NCBI RefSeq assembly: GCF_001661495.1
Contig: NZ_BDDT01000005.1
Location: forward strand, 124,001 to 188,000
Direction: 5' to 3'
DNA length: 64,000 bases
From: Pseudoalteromonas prydzensis
GTDB lineage: Bacteria > Pseudomonadota > Gammaproteobacteria > Enterobacterales > Alteromonadaceae
In this document: positions 24,643-34,762 of the stretch, in pieces
Position numbering within the stretch: position 1 is the first letter of the stretch
Layout: every line of letters begins with the position of its first letter
Notes under the pieces: generated by a model
Seen by the model: the letters and a program-made list of their open reading frames with translations, nothing else
The model's database searches: none
Told to the model about the DNA's origin: nothing
Program-made: the position numbers and the translations under genes

Positions 24643-26155
24643 GCTAAACTGGCAACGCGTCTCGCCGTGGGCGTTAGTTTATTTTATTGTGCATTTTGCT
24701 TTTCGGTTTGTGAAAGACGGTGTGTTTAACCTACTTCCGATTATGGTTGTGTTTGTCACTCAGGTTGAAAATAAGTTGTTTTGGGGGCAAATCGCGGTGG
24801 CTGTCGCGGCTGTTGCGTTATTAATTTACTCGCTCGCTTATTACCTGAACTTTCGTTTTTGTATCACCGATGAGCATGAAATTTTGCTCAACAAAGGGGT
24901 GTTTAAAAAAGAACGCTTAACGCTTAACTTTTTAAGAGTGCAGAACGTTAATATTGCGGAACCATTTTATTTTAAACCGTTAAGCTTAGTTAATTGTATT
25001 TTTGATGCGGCGGGCAGCACCAGCCAAGAAGCCGTATTACCTGGGGTAACAACACAGTATGCAGAGCAGCTTCGCGAACAGGTATTAGCCTATAAAGCAA
25101 CTCAGCAACAACAAGTTCATACAAACCAACAGATTGATGATTTAACAACGACTGAGCCGCAACAGTGCTTAACGCTGAGTAATAAAGAGGTAGCAAAGTT
25201 TGGCTTGATGTCGAACATGGCTATTTTGGCATTGGCAGCACTGGCGCCTTTTATGAACGTGATGTTTGATTTTTTAGAAAAAGCAGTGATCAATCGTTTA
25301 GAGTCTTTCTATCAGCAACAAGTAGGTATATTGGTTGATGCGGCTGCACTCGCTGTTTTTTCAATACTGCTGCTAGTTGTATTGATTGCTGTGTTGCTAT
25401 CGGTATTGATGTCGTTAATTCGTTTTTATAATTATCAGCTTTATTTTCAAGCTGGAAAATTTAAACGTATTGCAGGGCTTTTAGAGCGTCATCAGTTATC
25501 AGTGAGCCTAGATAAAGTACAATCGATAACCATTAAGCAAAATTTAATTGCACGTTTATTAAAGCGTTACACTGTGCAGTGTTTTCAGGCTTCAAGTGGC
25601 GGCTTTGCTGGTGCGAAAAGCAAACAAAGTTTAGTTATGCCAGTACTAGATAGTGAGCAGGTGAATCAAGTGTGTCAATGGGTTTATCCTTGGCTTGATC
25701 TGAAAACTCTGAACTTTATGGGGGTTGAAAAAGCATTATTAATTAAAAATTGGCTTTTTTATGCCCTGCTACCAAGCTTAGCTTTGGCAGTACTGTGCGT
25801 AGTTGGTGATATGTTAACACTTGTGTATGCGCTACTGAGTTTACTGCTATTAAGTGGCCTAGTGTATTTATCGTATCGTCGTTATGGTTATTACTTTTAT
25901 CAGCATGAAGGCCGTTTTTACGGTGTATTTCGCAGTGGTATGGTGAGCGTGCAATACCGTGTATTTGAACTCTATAAAGCCCAAAGTACTCGTAGTATTA
26001 GTACTTACTTTATGCGTAAAGGTGGTTTAAAGAGCTTGTCTATACAACTTGCTTCGGGCACGGTTTATCTACCTTATCTTAAAGCAGCGCAAGCCGATGA
26101 GGTTATCGACTTTACTTTGTATCAAGCTGAATTCGATCAACGCAGCTGGATGTAA
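24635..26155 (+). CDS. Multi-PH-domain (bPH_2, YdbT-like) membrane protein
   Basis: A 506-aa protein with about six to eight membrane helices interleaved with three bPH_2 repeats: one after residue 70 (LLNKGVFKKERLTLNFLRVQNVNI), one at about 275-345 (AGLLERHQLSVSLDKVQSITI) and one near the C-terminus (YYFYQHEGRFYGVFRSGMVSV). It overlaps the YdbS-like gene by 8 bp, so the two are co-translated and probably form one inner-membrane complex. The N-terminus contains no cleavable signal. Substrate or partner cannot be read from the sequence. Confidence 0.87.
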   Translation: MDKLNWQRVSPWALVYFIVHFAFRFVKDGVFNLLPIMVVFVTQVENKLFWGQIAVAVAAVALLIYSLAYYLNFRFCITDEHEILLNKGVFKKERLTLNFLRVQNVNIAEPFYFKPLSLVNCIFDAAGSTSQEAVLPGVTTQYAEQLREQVLAYKATQQQQVHTNQQIDDLTTTEPQQCLTLSNKEVAKFGLMSNMAILALAALAPFMNVMFDFLEKAVINRLESFYQQQVGILVDAAALAVFSILLLVVLIAVLLSVLMSLIRFYNYQLYFQAGKFKRIAGLLERHQLSVSLDKVQSITIKQNLIARLLKRYTVQCFQASSGGFAGAKSKQSLVMPVLDSEQVNQVCQWVYPWLDLKTLNFMGVEKALLIKNWLFYALLPSLALAVLCVVGDMLTLVYALLSLLLLSGLVYLSYRRYGYYFYQHEGRFYGVFRSGMVSVQYRVFELYKAQSTRSISTYFMRKGGLKSLSIQLASGTVYLPYLKAAQADEVIDFTLYQAEFDQRSWM

Positions 26156-26175
26156 TTCTTCTCATTAATAACCTA

Positions 26176-26205
26176 AAGCTGGTATTGTATTGCTGATGCC
26201 AGCTT
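26176..26205 (+). terminator. Hairpin after the PH-domain operon
   Basis: aagctggtat and atgccagctt form a 10-bp stem (one G-T pair) with a 10-nt loop, 20 bp after the stop codon. The T tract that should follow is absent, so its strength is doubtful. Confidence 0.45.
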
Positions 26206-26299
26206 GAGCACTCACGTTTTCTTACATTTTTGCACTCTCTTTTTCAGCTCAGTTATGGCAATAATAGTGATATGAGTATTAATAATAAAATCAGGGATC

Positions 26300-29140
26300 A
26301 TGATGAAAAAAACCTTACTCGCTACAGCGTTGTTATTATCCGCACATGCAAAAGCCACGGTTCAGTGGCAAACCATACATACTGAACATTTTAATGTGCA
26401 TTACAGCCAAGAAAACGCTGATTGGGCGCGATCTGTTGCCAATGAACTAGAAATAGTACGAAGCAAAGTGCTTGAGCAACAAAATCGTGCTTTAGATGAA
26501 ACGGTGGATGTGGTGGTGTTTGATCCACTTAATGCAGCCAATGGTTTTGCTTTACCTGTCTCTAATAAGCCGCTAATGGCGCTTTTTACTACGCCCCCAC
26601 AGTCAGATACGGTGGTATCTAATAATAGCGGTTGGCAGCAACTACTTGTCCTGCATGAATATATTCATCTAGTACACTTAGCCCAACCAACCCGCAGCAA
26701 ATGGCATCAAGAACTTAGGAATACTTGGGATTTATACGACATAACACACAGCGAGATGCCTCGTTGGGCGGCAGAAGGCTACGCGACACTACTCGAATCA
26801 AAAATGACTGGTCGCGGGCGATTATTTGATAATTACAGCGAAGCAATTCTAACTGAATTTGCTCAGCAAGGTGCATTACCCAGTTATGGTCAGTTAAGCA
26901 GTAGCGATGGTGGTTATTTGGCCGGGTCTATGGCGTATTTAATGGGTGCTCGGTTTTTAGCTTGGTTAGAAAAAACCTATTCAGAGCAAACCCTTGATGC
27001 CGTTTGGACGCGCATGCAAGGGGTTAAGCAACGCGATTTTGATGAAGCTTTTGCTGGCGTGTTTGGTGATCCTGCAAGTAAACTCTACAGGCGCTTTATT
27101 GCTGAGTATACCTATCAAGCTATGAGTAAAGAGCAAAGTGAGCAGTCACTTACTAGTGAGCTTTGGTTAGCGTTAAATTTATATGCAAGCAATCCTGTTT
27201 TATCACCAAATAACGAACAACTTGCCGTGGTAGAACGGGATAAAGACGGCAAAACGCAGTTATCTTTGTATGGCACTGAAGATAACCTCAAGGCTGCCGA
27301 AGAGTTTCAAAAAACACAGCAAGCGTTACTAGCCGATGACCCTAAAGATATTGCGGATAAGCCACCAGAAGTATTTAAACGTAAGCAAAAAACGTTACTA
27401 AACCAGATTAACAATGCGGGTATTCAAAACCCACAATGGCTCAATGATGAAGTGTTGTACTTTTCAGCTTATAGCAGAGTTGATCATATTGATCATCTGC
27501 GGCTGTCTGACATATTTAGCTGGCATACGAAAACTGGTGAAGTTACCCAACTTACTGAATCAGCTGGATTGAGACGCTTTACCATCACTGATAACGGGCA
27601 AACACTATATGCTGAGCAAGTGAAAGGCGGCTACTCTGAATTGGTACGCGTTGACTTGCAAACAGGGCAAAGCCAGCCATTATTCGAAAAAAGCTTAGCA
27701 ACGGTTTATGACTACCCAATAATTAGCCCTGATCAGCAGCAACTGGCGTTTCTTAAAACTGAGTTTAATCAGAATTGGCAGTTGTATATACAAGATCTAA
27801 ATGGGCAAAAATCAATTGCCGTACCTATGCCTAAAGGATATCAATATTTATCACAGCCAAGTTGGAGTGCAGATGGCAAGCAGCTTTATTTTGTTGCTGG
27901 CTTTACGGGGGCGACCGATATTTATCGCTATGACTTAACCGCGCAGCGTTTGTATAAGCTAACTCAAGGTCAGCAAGCGGTAGCGAACCCATTACCATTT
28001 AAAGCCGGCGAATTACTGTATTTTTCAATCAACAGTGATGGCCCTGATATTATGAAATTGCAAATGAATGACAATGAAGAAGTGACAGAGTTTGCGACTA
28101 CGAGCATTGCGCCATTATTACTAGTTAATCAGTACACTTTACCGCAAGCAAAAGTGTATAAGCAGCCTATAGGGGAGCAAACGAGCTATGATATATGGCA
28201 ACAAAAAGCCACGTTTGCACTAGGTGAACAGTATTACTCAGCTTCATCTGCTGTACTGAGTGCGAGCATCAAAGGCAGTGATTTACTCAAGCAGCTTGAT
28301 TGGCAGTTAGGTTACAGCATTGATTTACATGACACCGCGTTAAAAGGCATTTATGCCCAAGCGCGCTATAGCGCGCTGGCCGTTAAATTTGACTCTCAGT
28401 TGTTCTCTTATGATTTAGATGCGAGTAAGCAATATCAGCGTAGCTTGTTAAATGAACAGTCAGTACAAGGTGGCTACCTTGCTGCAAGTTTACCACTACG
28501 CTTTGGGGAGTTTAGAATTCAACCAGAGCTGGCCTATAACTACTCAGACATCGATAATGCAAATAGTAACCAAGAGCATAGCTCACAGTGGCTGAGAGTC
28601 GGCTTAAAGCAATTATGGAATTACGACAGACAAGACTATGCTATTGGGCAAGCTGTTGATCTACGCTGGTATAGTGGTGATAGTGATGCACAAAGCTGGC
28701 AAGGGTATGATGTTGCTGCGCAGTTATTTGGTAAAGCGTGGGCGATACCTATGTATGCAAATTATAGTCAGCAATATCGAGATGATATCGACTTGATATT
28801 AGGTGGTTTTAGCTCTTCGTTATTATCAAAGAATGTTCGTAGTGATTATGTATTTGCTCCTGAGTTACCGTTTTATAGTGCCGTTGGCAAGCGTTACCAA
28901 GGTTACGGTGGCGGTATTAGCTGGGAAGAAGGTATGCCATGGTTTTATTACCAACAGCACCAAATTGACCAACACGTTTATGGGCAAAGCTATGGTATTA
29001 AGTGGCAAGGAGCATTTAGCTTTGGTTTAGGCCCAGCGGGATTAAATGATTTGAAGCTTGATTTTGGCTTAGTCAGAGTCGAGGGCGATAGTTTTGATGA
29101 TGAACTAAGAGGTTGGCTCGGATTTTATTATTCGCTGTAA
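26300..29140 (+). CDS. Large secreted protein: gluzincin-type peptidase domain, TolB-like propeller and C-terminal barrel-like region
   Basis: A 946-aa protein with a signal peptide ending HAKA. The N-terminal domain (about 20-280) has a zinc motif HEYIH at residues 119-123 and a candidate third ligand E159 in RWAAEGYATLLE, as in peptidase MA/gluzincins. Residues of about 290-620 show WD40/TolB-like propeller repeats (YDYPIISPDQQQLAFLKTEF, LSQPSWSADGKQLYFV and so on). The C-terminal third (about 640-946) is rich in alternating aromatic strands and ends WLGFYYSL, like an outer-membrane barrel. The whole suggests a surface-exposed protease or sensor. Substrate is unknown. It is monocistronic and is followed by a strong hairpin. 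Confidence 0.8.
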   Translation: MMKKTLLATALLLSAHAKATVQWQTIHTEHFNVHYSQENADWARSVANELEIVRSKVLEQQNRALDETVDVVVFDPLNAANGFALPVSNKPLMALFTTPPQSDTVVSNNSGWQQLLVLHEYIHLVHLAQPTRSKWHQELRNTWDLYDITHSEMPRWAAEGYATLLESKMTGRGRLFDNYSEAILTEFAQQGALPSYGQLSSSDGGYLAGSMAYLMGARFLAWLEKTYSEQTLDAVWTRMQGVKQRDFDEAFAGVFGDPASKLYRRFIAEYTYQAMSKEQSEQSLTSELWLALNLYASNPVLSPNNEQLAVVERDKDGKTQLSLYGTEDNLKAAEEFQKTQQALLADDPKDIADKPPEVFKRKQKTLLNQINNAGIQNPQWLNDEVLYFSAYSRVDHIDHLRLSDIFSWHTKTGEVTQLTESAGLRRFTITDNGQTLYAEQVKGGYSELVRVDLQTGQSQPLFEKSLATVYDYPIISPDQQQLAFLKTEFNQNWQLYIQDLNGQKSIAVPMPKGYQYLSQPSWSADGKQLYFVAGFTGATDIYRYDLTAQRLYKLTQGQQAVANPLPFKAGELLYFSINSDGPDIMKLQMNDNEEVTEFATTSIAPLLLVNQYTLPQAKVYKQPIGEQTSYDIWQQKATFALGEQYYSASSAVLSASIKGSDLLKQLDWQLGYSIDLHDTALKGIYAQARYSALAVKFDSQLFSYDLDASKQYQRSLLNEQSVQGGYLAASLPLRFGEFRIQPELAYNYSDIDNANSNQEHSSQWLRVGLKQLWNYDRQDYAIGQAVDLRWYSGDSDAQSWQGYDVAAQLFGKAWAIPMYANYSQQYRDDIDLILGGFSSSLLSKNVRSDYVFAPELPFYSAVGKRYQGYGGGISWEEGMPWFYYQQHQIDQHVYGQSYGIKWQGAFSFGLGPAGLNDLKLDFGLVRVEGDSFDDELRGWLGFYYSL

Positions 29141-29147
29141 GCTCTAG

Positions 29148-29173
29148 CGCCTTGAGTGTATTCACTCAAGGCG
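29148..29173. terminator. Bidirectional hairpin between convergent genes
   Basis: The perfect 11-bp stem cgccttgagtg/cactcaaggcg with a 4-nt loop sits between the peptidase stop and the end of the convergent TPR lipoprotein gene. No clear T run follows on either strand. Confidence 0.65.
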
Positions 29174-29175
29174 GA

Positions 29176-30321
29176 CTATTCTTTACCTTCAATTGCGGCC
29201 AGTTTTGCGGCATAAACACTGCGTTGCAGCTTATCTCTTTCCAGCTTCATCGCTTGCTTTAGTAATTTATGGGCATCATTTAAATTACCTTGCTGATAAC
29301 GAATTTTAGCAAGTGCTACATAGGGGTCCGCTAAATAAGGGGCTTTGTCTATGGCTGCATCGATATGTTTTTTAGCGCTCATCAAGCGTCCACTGAGTGC
29401 TTCGCTTTCACCAAGAGCAATTAATTCATAAGGATCTTTTTCCTGAGCACCTAACAATGAATTAATTTGTTCAACTAGCATTTCGTTGCCAGTATCTTCA
29501 GCGAGTACTTTGTAATTGCTTAATAAGTTTAAACTTTGTAACTGCTGATCAAGCGCTGTTTGATAAATCCGCTGGCTGGTTGCTTGATCGTTGACGCGGC
29601 GATGCAATATTGCTGCTAGATTAAAAAGCTCAGCATCATTTGGGGTGTACTGATTGGCCTTCATTAACAAGCTATAGACTTGGTTATAATCACTTTCGAG
29701 CAAAGCGTCAGCTGCTAAGTTACTATAATATTTGGCAATGAGATCATCATAACTAGCACTGCCAACATAAAAACTGCCTCGGGAAGGAAAATAGTCAATG
29801 AGTACGCCTGGTCGAATAAAAGTAATTTGCCCTTCTTCTTCAATAAAAGGGCGATATAACTTAGTGCGAAAATGATTAGCAATAAATACCAGATTACCTT
29901 CTTTGGCGTAAACAGGTTGGCTAGTCATTTCTTGAAAGCCTGTTTCCAGATCAATTAAGTTCGCATAAGCTTGCGTTAATATTGCCAGACTTATGCAATT
30001 ACCATGTGCTAATTCAAGTGTTTGCTGCGCAGTGAGGGTATCGCCGTGATAGCTAAAATTACTAAAGCCGCGTTCAATGTAGTTATATAGAATAATATCG
30101 TCGGTTAAGTCATTTTGGCGCTGAGTATCTACATAAGCTATAAAAGTATCGACTTCGCTGCTCGGCAGTTTAAAAATCGCTTGTTCAGTTGGTACGGGCT
30201 GTAACTCAAAAAGCGGGTGATTTAATAGGCTCGTTAGTGAGGGGACTGCAGGAGTTAACGACTCTGTACTCTTGCAAGCTGTTAATAAGCATATCAATAA
30301 TAAAGAAAAAAAAAGTTTCAT
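29176..30321 (-). CDS. Transglutaminase-like TPR lipoprotein
   Basis: A 381-aa lipoprotein. The ATG at 30321 is chosen because ggaggt lies 5 nt upstream; an ATG 12 nt earlier overlaps that site. The lipobox is LLTAC with the Cys at residue 16. A papain-like core is suggested by [16 protein letters not shown] (C109), H150 in [11 protein letters not shown] and D176 in LIDYF, in the order C-H-D of transglutaminase-like domains. Residues of about 195-380 are tetratricopeptide repeats (e.g. [18 protein letters not shown]). It is probably an envelope protein acting on or scaffolding periplasmic peptides. Whether the Cys is catalytically active is unknown. Confidence 0.78.
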   Translation of the reverse strand: MKLFFSLLLICLLTACKSTESLTPAVPSLTSLLNHPLFELQPVPTEQAIFKLPSSEVDTFIAYVDTQRQNDLTDDIILYNYIERGFSNFSYHGDTLTAQQTLELAHGNCISLAILTQAYANLIDLETGFQEMTSQPVYAKEGNLVFIANHFRTKLYRPFIEEEGQITFIRPGVLIDYFPSRGSFYVGSASYDDLIAKYYSNLAADALLESDYNQVYSLLMKANQYTPNDAELFNLAAILHRRVNDQATSQRIYQTALDQQLQSLNLLSNYKVLAEDTGNEMLVEQINSLLGAQEKDPYELIALGESEALSGRLMSAKKHIDAAIDKAPYLADPYVALAKIRYQQGNLNDAHKLLKQAMKLERDKLQRSVYAAKLAAIEGKE

Positions 30322-30674
30322 AGCAACCTCCATGCTGTGGTTAAAGTACTCTGAGGTGATTATTTAATCAAGCATTTAATTCTGGGTGGTACGTCTTTGC
30401 TGGCAGTTTCTAATCAGGATCACGCGCTCTTCCTGATTCTGTTCAATTTTGAGCTATGACTTCGCTGCAATTCACTACAAAAAGATGTTAACTGTAAGCT
30501 TTACTTGCCATGCTGAAGGTGAGTTAATTTTGTGCAATTGGTTGCTTGTTTGAATTAGATCTTTACAATGCCGCGCCTTACTTAAAGTAAATAAAATCAG
30601 TGTGTTACATTGTATTTTTGTTTTATCTATAAATTGCTAACTTATTAATCAATTACTAACGAGCGAGGTCTACT
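30322..30674. other. Intergenic region with one inverted repeat
   Basis: This 353-bp gap separates two divergent genes and has no convincing coding frame. It holds an 8-bp inverted repeat aatcagga/tcctgatt (30412-30438) with an 11-nt loop, of unknown role (operator or RNA hairpin). Promoters for both neighbours should lie here. Confidence 0.55.
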
Positions 30675-31289
30675 TTGGCGCATTACTTGCCTATTTTATC
30701 ATCATTTATTTTAGTGTTTAGCTTTTTACCGCTACTCAATAAAGTTAGAAAGAACCGCAGTGTATCGGGTTTGTCATTACTGATGATGACCTTTGGCGTG
30801 GCGCAAAGTGTCTACTTTATTACCTTTAATTTGTACTTTGAACGCTTTTATATGGTGCTGCCTTTTGTGGTGACAGGGTGTTTAAGTGGCTTAATTTTAT
30901 ATTACTTTGCCCGCTATAATGCGAAAACAACAGAGCGAATTCAGTTAGCTGCCATGCTAGGCTTTTCGTTATTACCATTTTTACTATTGCTGAACTCTCA
31001 GTTAGAAACCGCGCAGGTTCTCACATGGCTTACCTTTGTGGGACTGATCATGAGCTCTGTGCGTGTGATGCCACAAACCTATAAAACATTACGCAGTGGT
31101 GACATTAGCAACCTGAGTGCTCGTTATTTTAGCTTGCAGTTTATTGCAGGTGTGTGTGGATTATTAGCAGAGCTTGCTATGGCGGTACCAAGTACTTCAC
31201 ATGTGTTGACGTTTGTGATGATCTTGCTGACTAATGCCGCACAACTTGGTTGTATTCAGTACTATAAAATGCGCCCTGTAGCTGCTTAG
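30675..31289 (+). CDS. PQ-loop/SemiSWEET-like membrane protein
   Basis: A 204-aa protein with about seven hydrophobic segments. It starts with TTG; gaggt lies 6 nt upstream and no ATG is nearby, so the start is credible. The second PQ-loop motif is intact (MPQTYKTLRSGDISNLSARYF) and the first is degenerate (LPLLNKVRKNRSVSGLSLLMMT), where the PQ pair is replaced. PQ-loop proteins are small sugar or amino-acid transporters or receptors. The substrate is unknown. The PhzF gene follows after 77 bp. Confidence 0.8.
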   Translation: MAHYLPILSSFILVFSFLPLLNKVRKNRSVSGLSLLMMTFGVAQSVYFITFNLYFERFYMVLPFVVTGCLSGLILYYFARYNAKTTERIQLAAMLGFSLLPFLLLLNSQLETAQVLTWLTFVGLIMSSVRVMPQTYKTLRSGDISNLSARYFSLQFIAGVCGLLAELAMAVPSTSHVLTFVMILLTNAAQLGCIQYYKMRPVAA

Positions 31290-31366
31290 ATGATGAGATA
31301 AATTCAATACGCATTCAGCTCGATGTATGGCAAATTATTCGCACTTTCCACTAAATTGAGCTGACA

Positions 31367-32155
31367 ATGCAACTGACTATCCATCAAATTGATGCTTTTA
31401 CAACTGAACTGTTTAAAGGTAATTACGCGGCAGTTATTGATTTAGACACTTGGCTTGCTGATGAGCTAATGCTCAAGATTGGCGCAGAAAACAATGTTTC
31501 CGAAACTGCGTTTACCTGTCGTCAAGCCGACGGTAGTTATGCCATTCGTTGGTTTTCACCGTTAATGGAAATCGATTTTTGTGGGCATGCTACGCTGGCC
31601 GCTGCTTTTGTATTGTGTGAACAGCACAATTTATCGCAGGTTCGCTTTCAAGCTGCTGCGGTTGGTGAGTTAATCATTAATAAGAATAGTGATGGCAGCT
31701 TTGCCATGACTTTTCCAAAACAAGCACCAGAGGCTTGCCAAGAAGTACCCAGTGAACTATTAGCTGGCTTGTCTATACAACCAGTTAAAGTGTTGAAAAG
31801 CAGGCAAGCATACTTTGCTATTTACGATAATGAGCAAGATGTCTTAACTCTTAAAACAGACTCTGCGTTACTTAAAACATTGTTCCCGCTCGATGTAGTG
31901 GCAACAGCGCCAAGTACAGATTACGATTTTATTTCGCGTTACTTTTGGCCTGCTAATGGTGGTGATGAAGACTATGTAACGGGTTCAATTCACACCGGCC
32001 TTGCGCCATATTGGGCACAAGAGTTAGGAAAAACTTCGCTAAGTGCTTATCAAGCTTCTAGCCGTGGAGGGCAAATACACTGTGAGGTCGCAGAATACAC
32101 CGTAACCTTAACAGGTCATGCTGTGCGGTATATGAAAGGCACTATTTATTTGTAA
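31367..32155 (+). CDS. PhzF-family isomerase
   Basis: A 262-aa protein, the family size. The N-terminus reads LTIHQIDAFTTELFKGNYAAV, with the usual G-N-P motif changed to G-N-Y. The catalytic Glu is E46 in NNVSETAF. Further marks are RWFSPLMEIDFCGHATLAAA and, at the C-terminus, SSRGGQIHCEV. PhzF catalyses an isomerisation in phenazine synthesis, but most relatives outside phenazine clusters have unknown substrates, and no phenazine genes are present. It is convergent with the histidine kinase gene with only 11 bp between. Confidence 0.9.
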   Translation: MQLTIHQIDAFTTELFKGNYAAVIDLDTWLADELMLKIGAENNVSETAFTCRQADGSYAIRWFSPLMEIDFCGHATLAAAFVLCEQHNLSQVRFQAAAVGELIINKNSDGSFAMTFPKQAPEACQEVPSELLAGLSIQPVKVLKSRQAYFAIYDNEQDVLTLKTDSALLKTLFPLDVVATAPSTDYDFISRYFWPANGGDEDYVTGSIHTGLAPYWAQELGKTSLSAYQASSRGGQIHCEVAEYTVTLTGHAVRYMKGTIYL

Positions 32156-32166
32156 GTTTTGCTTTA

Positions 32167-33408
32167 TTACAAACCACTTTGCGCAAGTTTAATGGTGATT
32201 TTCGCGCCATGCTCTGTGTTAGCCAATAGCAGTTGGCCGTTGTGTTTTTGCACAATATCATTACATAACGCAAGGCCGAGGCCATTACCGGTTTTTTTGG
32301 TGGTGTATAAGGGGTGGATGGCGTTTTCAATATTGGCAAAACCGGGGCCGTTGTCTGTTAGCTGTAATATTTGCATGTCGCCTTGCGCAAAGCAGCGTAA
32401 CGTAATGTGAGCTTGCTCAGTGCAGGCTTCAGATGCGTTTTTAAATAAATTAATGAGTAGCTGTTCAATCAGTAGTTTATCTGCAAAACATTGTGATTCG
32501 CCAGCATAGTTAAGCTGAATGTGTTGCTCTATGGCATTGAGAGTTGCCAGTGTTTTTAAATCAAAGTGTTGCGGCTTTGCGCTGGGTAAGCGAGTTAACT
32601 CTGCATAGGCTTTTATGAAAAGTAGTAGTGATTCGCTGCGTGATTTAATCCGTGTTAGCACTTGCCTTGTTTGTTGTTCGTTTAATTCATTAGTATTTAG
32701 TAAAGTATCTGCCATTGAGGCCATTGGCGTCAGTGAGTTATTCAGTTCATGAGACAAAATACGAATTAAATCAGCTTGTGACTGGCGTTTAGCATCTTGT
32801 AATTGATGGCCTATATAGCTGGCAGTGATCAGTGTTTGTTTAGCATCACTCAGGGTAATGCGTTGTATTTGCCAATTCTGGTCTAATTTAGCATGGTTGC
32901 ACTGTTTATTATTAAAGCTAAAACCGCACTCCGTGAGTGTCATACCCCGTAATAATGGGGTTTTCAGCTGTACGTACATTGGGTGATTAAAAAATATCAA
33001 TTGGCTTTGCTGATTAAATAATGCGATTGGGTGTGGCCAATGTTGGAATAACCCGTCAATTAAGTGCTCAGATTGCGGTTGTGGTGTTGTAAATAACGTT
33101 TCAATTTGTGCGCCGAGTATTGCCCATGGTGAACTGGGATCGCTATAGCCTAAACTGAGGTTACTTTGTCCTTGTTGTTTTGCATCTATATACGCTTGTA
33201 ATTGGGTGACTGGCGTAAAATGACTATGAAAGAGTCGATAAGCGCAAATGATGAGCGCGTAACTTAAACAAATAGCTAAAGTGACGGTGAGCAGCGAGTC
33301 TTGACTTAGTTGGTACACTAAAGCTGTAGTCGGGGTGAGGATTGCGGCAAATACGGCGCTTAAAATGGCAACCACTTTGGTTTTATGGCTTATCTTAAAA
33401 CGACTCAT
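32167..33408 (-). CDS. Membrane sensor histidine kinase (NtrY-like), module 1
   Basis: A 413-aa protein. The ATG at 33408 is chosen because gaagg lies 5 nt upstream; an earlier start would overlap the regulator gene even further. Two membrane helices lie at about residues 12-60. A PAS-like region follows (about 110-200), then the H-box ILSHELNNSLTPMASMADTL and an HATPase domain with LTDNGPGF and the GLGLALCNDIVQKH region. It overlaps the end of the response regulator gene by 14 bp, so the pair is coupled. It should phosphorylate that regulator. The stimulus is probably an envelope stress or compound exported by the adjacent ABC transporter, by inference. Confidence 0.9.
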   Translation of the reverse strand: MSRFKISHKTKVVAILSAVFAAILTPTTALVYQLSQDSLLTVTLAICLSYALIICAYRLFHSHFTPVTQLQAYIDAKQQGQSNLSLGYSDPSSPWAILGAQIETLFTTPQPQSEHLIDGLFQHWPHPIALFNQQSQLIFFNHPMYVQLKTPLLRGMTLTECGFSFNNKQCNHAKLDQNWQIQRITLSDAKQTLITASYIGHQLQDAKRQSQADLIRILSHELNNSLTPMASMADTLLNTNELNEQQTRQVLTRIKSRSESLLLFIKAYAELTRLPSAKPQHFDLKTLATLNAIEQHIQLNYAGESQCFADKLLIEQLLINLFKNASEACTEQAHITLRCFAQGDMQILQLTDNGPGFANIENAIHPLYTTKKTGNGLGLALCNDIVQKHNGQLLLANTEHGAKITIKLAQSGL

Positions 33409-34720
33409 CTTGACCTTCGAGTTGGTATTTTTCCATCCGCCGATAAAGCGCATTACGAGAAATACCTAAGCTTTTAGCCGCCGCTGTAATTTGCTGATTA
33501 TGCTGCTGTAATACCTCAACGATACGTTGTTTTTCTAGCTCCTCTAAAGTAAGCGCAGGGATTGATTGGCTTTGTGTCGCTTGGTTATCGAGCATGATAT
33601 GGTTGACTTCAATCGTTTCACTGCTACAGATAAGCACGGCACGTTCCATTACATGGCTTAATTCACGGATATTGCCAGGCCAAACATGATTTTTTAATAT
33701 CTCGCTGGCACTGCTTGATAATAGCAACTTGGGCTTGTTGTATTTAGCTGCAAACTGCTTAATAAAATACTCGCTCAGCGGTTCTATATCGTCCTTGCGT
33801 TCACGTAGTGCGGGCAGGCGAATAACAAAAGTATTCAAGCGATAATATAAGTCTTGGCGAAATTGGCCGTTAGTAATTGCGCTGGCTAAGTCTTGGTTGG
33901 TGGCTGCGATTAGTCGCACATCTACCTGTTCGCTGGCGTTTGCGCCAAGGGGAGTAAACTCACCGGTTTCCAGTACCTGTAATAACTTTGGCTGTAAATG
34001 AAACGGCAAAGTGCCTATTTCATCCATAAACAAAGTGCCATTTTTAGCGCGACTAAATGCGCCGATGCGGTCTTGCTTGGCATCCGTGAAGGCACCTTTA
34101 TGATGACCGAATAGCTCACTTTCAAATAATGACTCGGCTAATGCGCCCATATTGAGGCTTACTAGCGGCGCCTCGCAGCGGCTACTGAGCTGATGAATAC
34201 GCTGTGCTAATTGCGATTTCCCGGTGCCATTTTCACCTAAAATTAGTAGGTTTGCATCAGTCGGCGCCAGTTGCTTGATGAGTGTATCGAGGGATTGCAT
34301 CGCACTGGATTGCGCAATCCAATTATTGTCCACAGGCTTTGTGGTAATAGGTTTTATATGGTTGGCAATTTGGCTAAGTAGTTTTTCTTTACGCCATGGT
34401 TTTTCAATAAAGTCTTTCGCGCCATTTTGTAAGCCGCTGACTGCCAGCTCAATGTTAGCCCAAGCAGTCATTAAAATTACAGGGATATTCAATGGCTTAA
34501 TTTGTGCAAGTAACGCCAGTCCTTCTTTGCCTGAGGTGGTGTCACGGGTAAAATTCATATCCAATAACACCAATGCTGGCGTTAAACGGCTAAGCAATTG
34601 CATGCATTGCACCGGTCCATCAGCTTCAACCACGCGATAGCCAGCTTGCTCTAACAGTAATGCTAGTGCAAAGCGGATATCGTCATCGTCATCCACAACC
34701 AAAATAGTGGGTTGGTTCAT
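33395..34720 (-). CDS. Sigma-54-dependent response regulator (NtrC type), module 1
   Basis: A 441-aa protein counted from the ATG at 34720. Domains: receiver with phospho-acceptor D54 (VLLDMNFTRDTTSGKEGL), AAA+ with Walker A GENGTGKS (162-169), Walker B LFMDEI (230-235), and a Fis-type helix-turn-helix at the end (ITAAAKSLGISRNALYRRM). The loop that contacts sigma-54 reads GAFTDA (209-214) rather than GAFTGA. The ATG has no near ribosome binding site: aaggag lies 31 nt upstream, with a short hairpin between. An alternative TTG start is too close to aaggag. Transcribed after the ABC permease, it likely activates this operon. Confidence 0.92.
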   Translation of the reverse strand: MNQPTILVVDDDDDIRFALALLLEQAGYRVVEADGPVQCMQLLSRLTPALVLLDMNFTRDTTSGKEGLALLAQIKPLNIPVILMTAWANIELAVSGLQNGAKDFIEKPWRKEKLLSQIANHIKPITTKPVDNNWIAQSSAMQSLDTLIKQLAPTDANLLILGENGTGKSQLAQRIHQLSSRCEAPLVSLNMGALAESLFESELFGHHKGAFTDAKQDRIGAFSRAKNGTLFMDEIGTLPFHLQPKLLQVLETGEFTPLGANASEQVDVRLIAATNQDLASAITNGQFRQDLYYRLNTFVIRLPALRERKDDIEPLSEYFIKQFAAKYNKPKLLLSSSASEILKNHVWPGNIRELSHVMERAVLICSSETIEVNHIMLDNQATQSQSIPALTLEELEKQRIVEVLQQHNQQITAAAKSLGISRNALYRRMEKYQLEGQDESF

Positions 34721-34732
34721 AATGGTCGTAAT

Positions 34733-34748
34733 GGCAGCGTTTGCTGCC
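34733..34748 (-). other. Intercistronic hairpin before the module 1 regulator
   Basis: ggcagc/gctgcc form a 6-bp GC stem with a 4-nt loop between the permease stop and the regulator ATG. It separates the aaggag sequence from that ATG. A similar, longer hairpin lies at the same place in module 2. Confidence 0.5.
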
Positions 34749-34762
34749 AACTCCTTAAAAGT

